From contig OY282559.1 of assembly GCA_958295665.1 (NCBI GenBank), positions 261,832,245 through 261,896,244 of the forward strand: DNA of 64,000 nucleotides, written 5' to 3'. Below the pieces are notes generated by a model, which was not told where the DNA came from, made no database searches, and saw nothing but the letters and a program-made list of their open reading frames with translations. Numbering within the stretch: position 1 is the stretch's first letter; the number at the start of each line of letters is the position of its first letter. The position numbers and the translations under genes were made by a program. Source of the DNA: Tipula vernalis (Eukaryota > Arthropoda > Insecta > Diptera > Tipulidae). This document shows, one piece after another, positions 50,110-62,546 of this stretch.

Positions 50110-52570
50110 CCTCTTAATTGGTTATGATGCCAACGCACGTCATACTCTTTGGAGTAGCACTAATATTAATAACAGGGGCCCCGCTCTGTTAAATTTTATA
50201 AGCTCATCTGAGCTAGAAATACTCTATAAAGGTTGTGAGCCAAATTTTGTCAGTTCTACGCGGCGGGAAGTTTTTGATATAAGTCTGTGTTCGATAACTA
50301 TTGTTGACTTAATTTTAAATTGAAGGATAACAAATGATATTCTCACTTCTGACCTCAACATTAAAAGACCACCTCTTAAACCGTATCGTAATCGTAAATT
50401 AACCAATTGGGATCTATTCTCTTTCGAACTTATTTCCTTAATTCATCCTGCTACAGATATTCGCTCGGTTAAGGACATTGAGTTAAGAAGTTGCCAAAAG
50501 CATTCTCGACGGCTTTTGAAAATTCGTGTCCACTTATTACTAAACAAAAGATTGGGAATATACCTTTTTGGTGCTCTGCTCTTAAAATACAAGCATAGAC
50601 AAACTTCTGTGAGGAAATGAATAGTCTCTCTGCAGTCGCTAGACTTAATAGAACGTTGACTAAAAATGATACCTGTAGACTTGATGCTCTTCGTCTATCA
50701 GATGGAAAATTTACTTCTGCGAAAACAGAAGCGTACGAGTTGCTTCTTTCTGATAGGATTTTTCCGGCTGAATTACAGCATGGTTTTTCTATTATTAAGC
50801 CCCACCTGCTCCACTTTTTCAAAGCGTGCGTTGCATTTAGCATTGTTCCTCATGTTTGTTTTCCTTATATTTTTTTACCAAAGGCGACACTGATCCCAAA
50901 GCGTTTCGGTCCATCAGTCTGTCCTCAACATTTCTTAAAGCATTAGAGAGGATTGTCGACAGATTTATTCGAGATAATTATTTATCTAATTATCCACTCC
51001 GTAACATACAAGATGCTTATAGAGTAAGTAAGTCCTGTACTTTCCTGGGCATTGCGGAAGCCTTTGATAGTACATCGTTTTCGTCGATTACTAACGTCTG
51101 CTCCAATTTCGGTATTGATCCCACCATTATAAGATAAATTGATTCTATGCTCAAATCTCGCATTGTTGAGGTTGACTTGGATAATGCTTCATTCTCGGTC
51201 ATTGTTGCCAAAGGTTGTCCTCAGGGAGGTGTGCTCTCACCCCTGTTATGGCTTTTGGTGATTGATGATCTACTTCTGCAACTTCAGCAGTCAGGCCTCA
51301 TGGCTTTGTTGCTCAAAGCAATGCTGACGATCTTGTTGTTACTGTCGGAAAGCACCTGATTGTGTTATCCGGCTCAACGGTATTGTGGAGTCGTGTCATC
51401 AATCATCCTAAAACTGATTTGGCCGTTAAGCATTTAGGTGTCTTCTTGGACAGTAAACCTTCCTGGAATTTTCATCTTGAGTATAAACTTTAAAAATCAA
51501 CTGCCATCTTTTGGCAGTGTAGGCCTTTTGGAAAACCTGGGGTTTCACTCCCAAAATTCTGTGTTTCATAAATCGTTGGTTCTACCAATGTTATCCTATG
51601 CTTCCTTGGTTTGGTGGCCTATGGTTAAATTAAAGGCTACAATTATTAAACTTAATGGTCTACAAATTATTACTTGTAGGGCCATTACAGGAGCTAAGGC
51701 ATCAACTCCCCTACTTGTCATGGAATCAATTCTATTCTTTCCATCGCTACAGTCTGTCATTGTTTGCTCAGCTTGTTCTTCTGTGTTAAGGCTAAGGAGT
51801 ACAGGGATGTGGAACACTCTTGGTTCAGTCGTAGGCCATAGAACAATTTTAAATGATTACGTATCATTAGTAGCAGAAATTGATATGGTTAATGATAGAC
51901 AGATGTCTGAATTCATTTTCACACTTGCACGAGTCGATAGTCCTCTGTTCTGATGGTTCTCGCACCGTCAATAGTTCTGCTTTAATTTTTCAGGCTGCCT
52001 GTTTAGGTACTGCACAGTTTTTCAAGCGGAAGCAATTGCTCTTACGCTCTGTGTAATTGAGGCATTAAATCTCGCTGTTACAGATAAGAACTTTGGTTTC
52101 TGTACACACAGATTTTCTGTGCGGAATTCGCTAGATAATCCCTTCCAATGGCTTGCTACTGGTAGCTGCCGCATTGCGAAACTTTTTATTAGTGGACCAA
52201 ACTTGAGGGCCACTAGATTTGCTTTACCTCTCAACAAGAACCAGTTGAGAGTCTTGATTGCGACTCTTACTGGTCGCGGCCATTTTAAAGTACATCTTCA
52301 GCGCATGAGGCTTTCTATGCGAGGATTGCCTTGGAGACAATGATGGCTGCATTCACTTCGTGTGCAGTTGTCCTGCTTTCAACGGAGTTAGATTGCAATT
52401 ATTAGACTCTAGGTCTATTGCTGAAGATCAGCTGTCTTCCTTGCCTTGGCCTAAACTGCTTCAGTTTACTAAGGCTGCAGCACGCTGTTGCGATTTTCAT
52501 GCCATTGAGTGCGGAACCTCGGGTGGTTCCAACCAATTTTTTAAAATTAAATTAAACCTGATTCTGTAAA
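50110..52570 (+). pseudogene. Degenerate non-LTR retrotransposon ORF2 (EN-RT-C-terminus)
   Basis: Domains in order across several frames. The end of an AP endonuclease is at 50115-50290 (GYDANARHTLWSSTNINNRG, then FDISLC). RT follows at about 50900-51400: FRSISLSSTFLKALERIVDR, then AEAFDSTSFSSI, GCPQGGVLSPLLW and the catalytic box in another frame as NADDLVV near 51323. LGVFLDSKPSWNFH is at about 51438-51470, IKLNGLQI at about 51650, and a C-terminal part is at 52210-52540 (LRVLIATLTGRGHFK, then CPAFNGVRLQLLDS). This layout fits the Jockey/I superfamily, probably a group with a terminal RNase H such as Loa or R1-like, but RNase H is too decayed to confirm. It has many stops and shifts and is 5'-truncated. 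Confidence 0.85.
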
Positions 52571-52591
52571 AAATCAGATTTTGTTTAAACG

Positions 52592-52715
52592 CAAAAACTT
52601 GTTAAAAGCAAAACTTACTTTTACGAGTTTGCAATTTTTCGATATTATTTTAGTGGTATAGACATATCGGAAAATTTCAAATTCATTAAAATAAGCTTTG
52701 CTTTTTACAAGTTTC
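52592..52715. mobile_element. Small foldback MITE, right copy
   Basis: Direct copy of the 50014-50109 sequence with about 28 extra bases in the middle (ttcgatattattttagtggt region). The ends again form an inverted pair (CAAAAACTTGTTAAAAGC / GAAACTTGTAAAAAGC). Confidence 0.75.
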
Positions 52716-55040
52716 CACATTTACACATTATCTTATTTTTTAGAGAATCAGGGTACAGTGTGATGATTTAGCATGGTTTATTTGTTATCCAGACTTGCCA
52801 ACCATCCCGTTTTCGACGGGACAGGTCAGTTTTAGAATCGAATGTCCCATGGTCGGCGTTACTTTTAACAGAACGCTGTTTGCCCCGTTTTAGTCAATTA
52901 ACTAGGCTAACGAACTATTTTACAAAGCTCGACAAGATGGAAAAGGATAAGAACTATAAATCGTTGTATTCGCGACTGACTATTACTCTAACAACCATCC
53001 GCAAAAAAAATCTGATTTTACAAATTAAACACGCAAAACGAAAATGTGTGTTTTAAAGTATTTCAACATCTAATCATTGAGCGAAACTTAACCAATCAGC
53101 AATCATCTTCTTTGTTCTTATCACTTCCTCTGCGTCAATAATTGCCAATAACATTTAGGAAACATACATTTTTCTATATTGTGAAATCAACCATGTACTT
53201 ACAGTATTAACGATTTTACTGTAAAATTCGCTAGTATTGTAAGTACATGGTTATTTCTATATATAGAAAAAAAATCAGTCACTTAACCTGATGGGATGAT
53301 TCAAAACTATTAATTTTTAGTAATCCTCGTACTAGAAGAAGTAGAACTCTTAATAATTTCTAAATATAATACATTTTTCATGTCCATTTTCATACCTCAC
53401 GCTAGCACAAGCAAAATCTTATAATCGCAATTCAAATGGAGAAAAAAGCAATTTGAGTTGTGCGTACAAGCGGAAATATTACACCAGAGAAAATGATGTT
53501 GTTCTAGCAATGATAAAACTTTTAGAATATACCTTATAAGCTCTCTTTTGTTTTGCGACTTTGACTTAAAATAAAACCAAAATTCACTGTTTAAACTTGT
53601 TTAAATTTATTTTAATTATTTAATTCCGACAACAACTTTGCATGTTATGATTTATTTTATTTTTGTGAAATCTAAGATCTAGAATTTATCGTTGTTCCGG
53701 AAAGATTAAACTCTTGCTAATTTCCCGAAAAACTACCAGTAAACTTAGAATTCTTCTATAAAATAATCTTTAAAAGTCACAAAATCAAATTTCAAATAGC
53801 TTCGATGCCAACACCTAATGAATAATTTTGGAAACTTTCATTAATCCAAAAGTCTCAAATTCGAAAAAATATTAAACACCAAACTCTAAACAAAAAATAA
53901 CATAAAACATTATAATAGTTTGATTTCTTCTGTATATAAACTTGTTATAGTTATTTATGCATGTATCGACGATTTTACAGAAAAAAGATGAAATTCGACA
54001 TCTACAAAAAAAAGCAGATGACGATTTTTGTGTTTTTTTCTCAGGTTCCAATTGACTTTTTTACGCAGATGGTTAATTTTTCTCTTTTTCCCTTTTTAGT
54101 TTTTCTTTGTTGGTTTTCTCAGCTCCTACACTAGCACTAATTTTGGAACACATGTCGTCAAGCATACCATTTGAAAACGCCATTTTAAAAAAGAGGAATT
54201 AGTGCTAAATTACATTTCGGATTAAATCTCGGCTAAAAAATACCTTGCTATTTGACAGCAAATACCTTATTTTGGTTCGAGTCTTAGGTTAAAAACACTT
54301 ATTTTGGTTTGTGTATTTACAAAAATAAATTTTGAATTAAACTTAGTATGCACATTGTTTTTTAGATATAGATAAGAACCATCTGGTTTTATAAAAATAA
54401 ACTATATTTTGACATTTGCGTGCAAATATTGATTTATAATCAAATGCCTTCTTTGATAGTTTATATATTTATACTTGGTTTATAAATAATGAAAGTGCAT
54501 GTTTATGAGGCAAACGATTTGATTTCTTCATTTAATATGACCGCCACCAAAATGCTTATGTTTATCATAATGTCATCGTAAGTGTATATAATCATAATGC
54601 AATGACAATGGATCAAATATGGATCTAAGTCTACAATTAAATATTCAAACGTGAATGTATATCACCGGAACCATTTAATATCCGAACATATTCATTCAAT
54701 TAAAAACATCATGCCAAAATCAACATTTTCACCAATGATATGAAAATTGCATGTGCCACAAATATACTATATATGGTACTATACGCATATTGTAAAGATG
54801 ATGTTGATTATTGTTAAGTAAAAATAATAATGGTGCATGCACACAAAAGGAGGAATTTACTACTCTTTCTCGATACATATTTACGAAAAGTAGGAAATAT
54901 TTGAGAAAAGGAGGAATTTACCGCTATTTTATGGTTATTTTATTTTCCGAGGAAGGAAATAACCAAGTCATCTCCCGATTTTTTATATTTTAGAACTTTA
55001 GCTTATAATCATGTTACTAACTGTCAAATTTCACCATTAT
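52716..55040. other. No gene seen; one hairpin
   Basis: Non-coding. A hairpin at about 53170-53272 has matching arms (AACCATGTACTTACA against its complement, extended by a weaker TTTTTCTATAT match). Confidence 0.45.
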
Positions 55041-55215
55041 CGGTTAACAAACAGTCAAGATAACAATGATTATCATCATTATCATGATAACCACCACCAT
55101 CATCTCTATCTCCATGATAATAACTACCACCACATCATCATCACCATCATCATCACTGAGACGATCATCTTCATCTCGATCCCCATCTCCATTAACATTA
55201 ACATAACATAACCAT
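55041..55215. repeat. Imperfect ATC/CAT trinucleotide repeat
   Basis: Interrupted runs of ATCATC, CACCAC and ACCATC dominate this stretch. The His/Ile-rich open frame across it is a product of the repeat. Confidence 0.85.
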
Positions 55216-55269
55216 CATTAATCACCATTATGTTTATCTTAATTTTGGTTATTTTCTAGAACTCTTTCT

Positions 55270-55640
55270 TAAAATCATTTGAGAATCCAACTTTCATCAT
55301 ACACGGCAAATTTCATCACAATCGGTTAAAAAATAGGCAAGTTACAGGCAAATTTTCCATATTCATAAACTTCATCCAAAAATCTAATAGCAATCACATT
55401 TCCATCACATCTGTCCTGTCATCAATATCGTTTTCAAAATTACCAAGTTCCAATAATTTCATCTGAAAATCATTAAAAAGTCCCATTTCCCATCCTACCT
55501 GTCGAATTTCATCATAATCGTTTAAAAAATAGCCAAGTTATAAGCTAATCGAACATTTTCCAATAATATATTTATGAATCCCATTTCCAACCCATTACCT
55601 GTCGAATTTCATCATAATCGGTTAAAAAAAACAACGGGCG
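55270..55640. repeat. Three diverged units related to the 108-bp satellite
   Basis: The phrase AATTTCATCATAATCGGTTA recurs with variation near 55310, 55504 and 55604, each preceded by CCCATTTCC-type text. The same phrase is the core of the 108-bp repeat at 59935-61380 and occurs once more near 57630. Confidence 0.7.
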
Positions 55641-56740
55641 AGTTCACGCTCAACTCGCAAAAGTATTATGTGAAAACATTTATGTATAAGTATTAAGTAT
55701 CCATTGAATCTTTGAAGAGGCTTGACTTCGATGGGCCTGACAAACTAATGCAGATAGACGGCTGCCGTTCACTCGTATTTAAATTTTGGTTTAAAAAGTC
55801 AATAAGTTATGCTACCTTGTGTTTGCAGGACGAACCTTAGCAACATTAAATGTTTAATTAAAAATTGAAATTTATAATTTATTTGTTGTTAACAAAGAAA
55901 AGTACAAACGATTAAATTCCAGTATGGCCATGTCTCTTTGAACTTGAGCAAAGTACAATTCTGTTAAGTTAATCATCTAATCCTGACTTGCACGCTTTTA
56001 AATAAAGCTTTACTCACACACGACAATCTTGTTGAGATTCCATATTTAGACTTTTGTGAATGGTCACGGCAAACGATGAGAATAAAGCAAATTGTAGTAT
56101 TGGGCGGTTCTATTAGACATGAACGCTATTTTGACTCTAAAATCATAACAGCTGGAAAGACGGTAGCATGTCTTCTATCGGCTTCTGCCTTGCGTGCATC
56201 TTTGGAGAAAGTTATTCAATTCTGTTTAATACTTCTATAGATTTTATTTCCTATACTCCCCGCATAACTAAACTCAGTAACAGCAAGAGCAATACTAAAG
56301 TAAACATAGCGTACGATACCGATTAAACAATTTTAAAATTATTATTTTATTATGTATCAATGTATAAGTGCTATTTTCACAGCTCACTGAGAGGTATAAA
56401 AATATTTTATTCACTTTTGATATATAATAGCCCGATAATATGCTGATTTCAAATAAAGAAAATGTAAAATAAAAATAACTCATTGTTATTGTATAACCCA
56501 CGCTGCTAGGGGTAACGTGAGTTATATTTGGTATAATAAAATGTTGAGTAGTCATTGGAAAATTATTCGTAGTCAAATTGAATGAAAAACTATATTCCAA
56601 AAATTAGTTAAATTAAAGTACACCATGACAATTTAAAGAACGGTCACTATGATAAAATATAATTCAAAATTCAATGCTCCACTGTGAAAACACAAAATGG
56701 AACTATTTCTTATTAATTTACGAAATTTATTTCAACAAAA
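55641..56740. other. No gene seen
   Basis: Non-coding AT-rich sequence. Confidence 0.45.
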
Positions 56741-56766
56741 GTGGATAAAACGTTGTTTGTCACTCG

Positions 56767-57245
56767 TGAGCAAAGACATATTATCCTCGGCTATCGCCTC
56801 GTGGGACAAACTTATCCCTCATGGATAATATCTCGTTTTGCTCACTAGTACCATAAATAACTATGTCCACGACTAACGTAAAATATACTCATTATACGTT
56901 TGTTTATTCAATTATAATGATATGCATTATTCACTGCTAGTTTATCTAGTAGTCCCTTCTTCCATTATTCACTAATACGAAATAAAAATTTCATTTTTGA
57001 AATTTTATCTAGTAGTCTCTTGCTATTTTCATTATTATTAAATTGAGACGTCAAAATGTCGACGTAAATTATTTTGGATTTATTTAAACGATTTGATAAT
57101 AAAATACAATTTTTTATAGGTCGTGGACAAAGTATCGTATTCTACTCGCATATAATGGCTGTTATTCACTCAGATGATTTACGACACTCGCCTATCGGCT
57201 CGTGTCAGTAAACTTTATCTTCGTGAATAACAGCTATCATTATAT
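56767..57245. repeat. Pair of related hairpins within an inverted frame
   Basis: Hairpin A (56767-56856) has arms TGAGCAAA.ACATATTATC and its complement. Hairpin B (57149-57245) has arms TATAATGGCTGTTATTCAC and its complement. Both loops carry the related text CTATCGSCTCGTG. Between them, CTATGTCCACGAC (near 56870) is inverted as GTCGTGGACAAAG (near 57119). The whole looks like an old foldback element. Confidence 0.65.
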
Positions 57246-58566
57246 GCTTGTTGAATAATATACTATTAATACATACTTAAAGTGTGCGTATAATTCTGTT
57301 TGCTTCTAATGTACTTCCATTTCACTTTTTTGAATCACTTACACTACACATGCATAACTTTTTTGCCTTTCCATTTTAATCCGACGGAAATTGTAATTCG
57401 TATAAGTAGTATGCAAGTTAGGTGCATTTTGTATTCGTTTTTCTCGTATGTATATAATTTGCAATTTCGTTCGTGCCGGATTTTCCGTTCCTTTTTTTAC
57501 ATGAAATTTTTGACTTCCCCGCTAAAGATGTTTTCATATCAAAAATTGAAAAGTAACAAGCTAATTTTTCATATTCGTAAACTTCATCCAAAAATCGGTT
57601 AACAATCGCATTTCCATTGTACCTGCCAAATTTCATCATAATCGGTAAAAATATATCCAAAAAACATTTAAGATGCTGAGAATTTCCAAAATATACGAAA
57701 AATAATGATATACATACTTATAAAAGTAATAGCATTAGTAATGGCATACCTTCAGTTTACAAACAAACCACTTTCATATTATTGCTACCTTTTAAATTAT
57801 TACATTTTTTAGTTTTAATAATTAGCACTTTAATAAATATGGAGCTATTTCCTAGTTGAAAATATTTCTACCATTGTAAAAATTGGCGCTGTGTCAACAT
57901 GGTATGCTTTACTAAATCATAGCCCTAATTTTTTCCAATGAGCACTAATTTGGTTCTAACGGTATGACAAATTTTATTCTTAAATTCGAAAGTTTCCTTG
58001 CTGCAGTTACCTACCTACACCTTGTTTGCAATGTCCAGTTTAGGAATTTCTCAAAAAAAATTCACACTTGATATAATTCAAACGGGTTCATGCCACCATT
58101 AAAAAGCTATCTTATGTTATTATGAAACTGGCCTTTTTTCCAAGAGAGAAAAAATGTGGATACAAAATATTCGAAAGAGTTAGTGTATACAATATCGTAG
58201 ACATTTAAAAGTCAAACTTGAGCAAAAATTTTTTTCTAATAGTAAACTGCGCAATTCTAGCAGACAAAAATGAATTTTTAGGGAAAGCATCATATGAACG
58301 AAAAAAAAATATCGACTTAATAAAAATCTCGAATGAAATTCAGTGATCGAAAAAAAAAAAAATATCGAAATAAAAATCTCGATTTAAGAAAATCGAAAAA
58401 AATTAACTCGAGTACAAAATATCGTTTTCCCGATTTGACAAAATATCGAATTCGAGATTTTGATAATTGGTTTAATATATGTAGAAGAGAATCTCAGTTA
58501 ATTAAAATACATTAGCTCAATTTAAAATTTTATTAATAATATTTCAACAATAATACAATGCACAAG
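57246..58566. other. No gene seen; short repeats
   Basis: It contains one diverged satellite-like unit (about 57560-57660) and, at 58290-58465, short repeated AATATCGAA / AATCTCGA text. The frames 57300-57602 and 58333-58515 are by-products. Confidence 0.45.
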
Positions 58567-58635
58567 TAAATATTTAATTTAATTTAATGTTATAAGCTAA
58601 ACCTTTCAAAAAATTTAATAAGGGTTTAATGAAAG
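58567..58635 (-). pseudogene. Displaced C-terminal end of the MULE transposase
   Basis: On the minus strand this stretch reads AFIKPLLNFLKGLAYNIKLN and then a stop, the kind of end expected for FLYWCH-type MULE transposases. It is cut off from the rest of the gene (61658 onwards) by the 3-kb element at 58639-61657. It lies in a different frame from the last codons on the other side, so a small indel has also occurred. Confidence 0.6.
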
Positions 58636-58644
58636 CTGGGGCCC

Positions 58645-58830
58645 TATTATGAAATTTTCGATAGCGTTTTTTTTTCGATAGTATCGAAAATGAGCTATCA
58701 TGAAATTTTTCGATAGTGTATTTTTTCGATAGTATCGAAAATGAGCTATTACGAAATTTTTCGATTTCGATTTTTTTTCGATATTATCGAAAATGAGCTA
58801 TCACGAAATTTTTCGATAGTATTTTTTTTT
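58645..58830. repeat. Subterminal 51-bp tandem repeat
   Basis: About four copies of a unit that starts CTATYAYGAAATTTTTCGAT and ends ATCGAAAATGAG. The first copy overlaps the terminal repeat. Such subterminal arrays often hold transposase binding sites. Confidence 0.85.
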
Positions 58831-59004
58831 CTTGAGGTGGTCTCTTGAGGTCTCTTGAGGTGACACCATATTATTTCATCAAGGTAGTTTAATAGAATTA
58901 AATTGCAATATTTAATAAATAAAAATATTTTTTTCAAAAATGTGAGTTGCAAATAAATTTTTATTTTATATTAATATTATATTTGTGTTATATTAATATT
59001 ATAT

Positions 59005-59090
59005 TACAGAGAAACCTCTCTACAACGGACATCGATGGGACCAAAAAGGTTGTCCATTGTAATGGGGTGTTGAACTGAGCATTTATGATT
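59005..59090. mobile_element. Possible pogo-like terminus
   Basis: AGAGAAACCTCTCTACAACG and the following TTGTCCATTGTAATGGG resemble the ends of pogo/Tigger-type MITEs. The other end was not found, so this is a weak call. Confidence 0.35.
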
Positions 59091-59189
59091 TTTTTTATTA
59101 AAATTTTCTTAGGATTCTAAAGAGTGTTTTTTTAAGCCCGATAGAACTTGAAATTGTAAAAAATAACACAAAAAATTAAATTGTAATGA

Positions 59190-59907
59190 AAATTTTTTTT
59201 TTATTCGAAAGATCAATATGTACATGGCATTAATATTTGAAAATGATTTCGGGCATCGGCTGTTCTTGACGAAAATGCATTCTCGACGTCCAATTTTGGG
59301 CCACTTTTTCGAGCACTGCTGGCCGTATGTCACGAATAACACGAACAATGCTGGCCTCCAAGGCGTCAATTGTTGCTGGTTTATCAACATAAACCAGTGA
59401 CTTCACGTAGCCCCACAGGAAATAATCGCGAGGCGTCTAATCGCACGACCTTGGAGGCCAATTGACAGGTCCATTTCACGAAATCAACTTATCGCCAAAT
59501 TTTGATTTTAATGAGTCGATGGTTGCGGTCGTCGTATGGCATTTAGCGCCATACTGTTGAAACCAAATCTCGCTCGGATTAATGTCATCCATATTTGTAG
59601 TGGACGGACAGAGCCCCAATTCATGCGAATGACGACGAATCGCTAAATTTGGATCTTCTTCCACACTTTTGTTTACAGCGGCGATATTCTCTTCAGTACG
59701 CACATTCCTTCGACGTGTTGATGTTATTGCATCCTCTAGAGAGTATGTGGTACGAAACCTATCCACAGTTTGACGGATAGCTTGCTCAGATGAACGATTA
59801 TGTGCGCCATAAAAATCACGAATTCGTCTAGTTGCGAGAATCGACGACTGATTTTCAAAGTAAATTTTAATAATTTCGTAGCGTTCTTCAAGCGTGAGTC
59901 TATTCAT
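59190..59907 (-). pseudogene. Internally deleted mariner-like transposase
   Basis: The ATG at 59907-59905 starts a typical N-terminal DNA-binding region (LTLEERYEIIKIYFENQSS, then SEQAIRQTVDRFRTTYSLED and RTEENIAAVNKSVEEDPNLA). At about 59592 the frame jumps directly to DINPSEIWFQQYGAKCHTTT, the region of the second catalytic residue. About 100 codons with the first catalytic Asp are lost, and the usual QQDGA has Tyr for Asp. After the stop at 59476 the C-terminal part is readable in pieces down to about 59200 (a YFLWGYVKSLVYV-like block, then RVIRDIRPAVLEK-like text). A non-functional deletion derivative inside the 3-kb element. Confidence 0.82.
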
Positions 59908-59934
59908 GATGATTTGCCAGAGTATACTGAGATC

Positions 59935-61380
59935 TGCCTTTATTTCTTATCCGATTTTGGTGAAATTCAGCACGCACTATAGAAATGGGATTCTAAAATG
60001 ATTTTTAGATAAAGTTCTGGAATAAGGCCAATTAGGAAGGAACTTGACCATTTCTTATTCGATTTTGGTGAAATTCAGCATACACGATGGAAATGGGATT
60101 CTAAAATGATTTTTAGATAAAGTTCTGGAATATGGCCAATTAGTAAAGAACTTGGCCATTTCTAATCCGATATTGATGAAATTCAGCATGTACGATGCAA
60201 ATGGGATTCTAAAATGTTTTTTGGATGAAGTTCTGGAATATGGCCAAGTATAATGGAACTTGCCTAATATGATGTAATTTGACATGTGCGTTGCAAATGG
60301 GATTCTAAAACGGTTTGTAGATGAAGTTCTGGAATTTCACCAAGTATGATCGAACTTGCCTAGTTCTCAACCGATTATGATTAAATTAGACATTTGCGTT
60401 GCAAATGGGATTCTCAAATGATTTTTGTTTGAAGTTCTGTAATATTTCCAAGTATGACGGAACTTGCATATTTCTCAACCGATTATTATGAAATTCGACA
60501 TGTGCGTTGAAAATGGGATTCTTAAATGATTTATAGAAAAGTCATTGAATACATTAAATAACCATTTTTGTATACCACTTCCAACGCACATATCCTAATC
60601 GTTTAAGGAATTGGCAAGTTCCATCATACTTGGCCATATTCCAGAACTTCATCCAAAAAGCATGTTAGAATCCCATTTCAATCGCAAGTGTCAAATTTCA
60701 CTAAAACCGATTAAGGAATATCCAAGTTCCATGATAATTGGCCATATTCCAAAACTTCATCTAAAAGTCATTTTAGAATTTCATTTCAATCGTGCATGCT
60801 GAATTTCATCAATATCGGATAAGAAATTACTAAGTTCCTTCCTAATTGGCCATATTCCAGAACTTTCTCTAAAAATCATTTTAGAATCCCATTTCCATCG
60901 TGCATTCTGAATTTCATCAATATCGGATAAGAAATGGCCAAGTTCCTTCCTAATTGGCCATATTCCAGAACTTTATCTAAAAATCATTTTAGAATCCCAT
61001 TTCAATCGTGCTTGCTGAATTTCATCAATATCGGATAAGAAATTACCAAGTGCCTTCCTAATTGGCCATATTCCAGAACTTTATCTAAAAATCATTTTAG
61101 AATCCCATTTCTATCGTGCATTCTGAATTTCATCGAAATCGGATAAGAAATGGCCAAGTTTCCTCCTAATTGGCCATATACCAGAACTTCCTCTAAAAAT
61201 CATTTAAGAATCCCATTTCCATCGTGCATGCTGTATTTTACCAAAATCGGATAACAAATCTCCAAGTTCCATCCCAATTGGCAATATTCCAGAATTTTAT
61301 CTAAAAATCATTTTAGAATCCCATTTCCATTGTGCATGCTGAATTTCATCAAAATCGGATAAGAAATGGCCAAGTTCCAA
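59935..61380. repeat. Two head-to-head arrays of a 108-bp tandem repeat
   Basis: The phrase (C/T)TGAATTTCATCAAAATCGG recurs at exact 108-base steps on the + strand: 60693, 60801, 60909, 61017, 61125, 61233, 61341. An older copy lies near 60585. In the left part the same unit is inverted (GGTGAAATTCAGCA) at 59962, 60070, 60178, then about 60274, 60381 and 60490. Orientation switches at about 60540-60580. Each unit also contains TTTTAGAATCCCATTTCCAT and GGCCATATTCCAGAACTT. Open frames across it are artefacts. Confidence 0.93.
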
Positions 61381-61660
61381 ACAAATGTCTTATATTTACA
61401 TATCTGCCAAGTAAATGTCTTATGTATACATATGAATACATATATGCCAAGTAAATACATATCTCTATAATGTCACATTCAAATTGAAGTGATTTCGATA
61501 TCGATTATTTCATAATAGATATTTTCGATGCCATCGAAACTCTCGAGATTATCGGAAAAAAACTCTATCGAAAATTTCATGATAGGTATTTTCGACGCTA
61601 TCGAAACACTCGATATTATCGAAAAAAAACGCTATCGAAAATTTCATAATAGGGCCCCTG

Positions 61661-62482
61661 GTGTTCCAAAATATGTTTTATATTGTTATTTTTCGAAACC
61701 AGTTCCCGGTTTAATTTTTTGGTATTACCGGCAATGACTTTTTCTATCATGGTCATACTATTAACATATTCCACTTGCAAATCTTTAATTAATTTATAAA
61801 CGCCAACGTGTGATCTACCTACAATAATTTTAAGACATCTATGCCATGCCTCAACGTTATTTTTTGTTCGCGGCATATGATCTGTTATAAGTTCGTTAAT
61901 GAACCATAGTAAAGGTGGAAATCTAGGACTACTATTTTTTGTGCCATACAAGTAGTTCTTTTCAAACCAAGGCAACATTTTATGGCTGTTCTTACATAAA
62001 TAAGGCTTTATGGTTTCGTAATACTTAATTATTTCAGTGTCTGGTAAGAAAGCTAGGCATTTCAACATTCTCATGTTGAGCGAGAATTGTTTATCACTCC
62101 CATATTTAGGTGTTAATTTTTCAAGTTGTATCCTCTGAAACAAAATTTGTCCAAAATGAAAATAACATGCTTTGTGGAGTGCGCTTGGAAAGTAATTTTT
62201 TGACGCATTGATCATTGCAATCTCGAAATCGGTCATCATATACTTGGGTTTTAGTTCAATGTTATTATAGCAAGCTATATGCAGGATTTCATAAAAAACT
62301 TCATTGTAACAGTCTTGCGATTTGGCACTCATAAGGCAAAATAATAATGGCATAGTAACATCTCCTATACGCCCATAAATAGTAAATAGTTGGGTCATTA
62401 TGCTAGGAACCACATTAAACGTTCCATCCATAAGCCAAATTTTTGTTTCTGATAAGTAGTAGATGCTTTTGATTGTACCCAT
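61661..62482 (-). pseudogene. MULE (Mutator-like) transposase, catalytic part
   Basis: A long open frame with the MULE domain: the first Asp in KIWLMDGTFNVVPSIM, the second in YMMTDFEIAMINA and the likely Glu in NNVEAWHRCLKI, with CYFHFGQILFQ between them. It ends NIKHILEHQ exactly at the CTG duplication of the 3-kb element, which cuts off the C-terminal tail (58567-58635). The domain itself is uninterrupted, so the gene was probably intact until that insertion. MULE transposases with an N-terminal FLYWCH finger are common in insects. Confidence 0.88.
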
Positions 62483-62546
62483 TACAATAATTTTATTTTT
62501 ACCGAAGGTCTTCTCCGATAATACAAATAAATCACCTAAAAATTAT

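Larger units (their letters stand above)
58639..61657. mobile_element. 3-kb TIR element with CTG duplication, inside a MULE gene
   Basis: Terminal inverted repeats are GGGCCCTATTATGAAATTTT followed by CGATAGCG on both ends. Direct repeats CTG lie at 58636-58638 and 61658-61660. Inside the left end are about four tandem units of 51 bases (58645-58830), and inside the right end two to three inverted copies of the same unit (about 61510-61650), each containing TTTTCGATAG. No transposase of its own is seen. The interior holds a pogo-like terminus (near 59010), a deleted mariner and two satellite arrays. Confidence 0.85.

Noticed and set aside
55011..55211. His-rich frame as a metal-binding protein
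   Set aside because: Translation of the ATC/CAC trinucleotide repeat.
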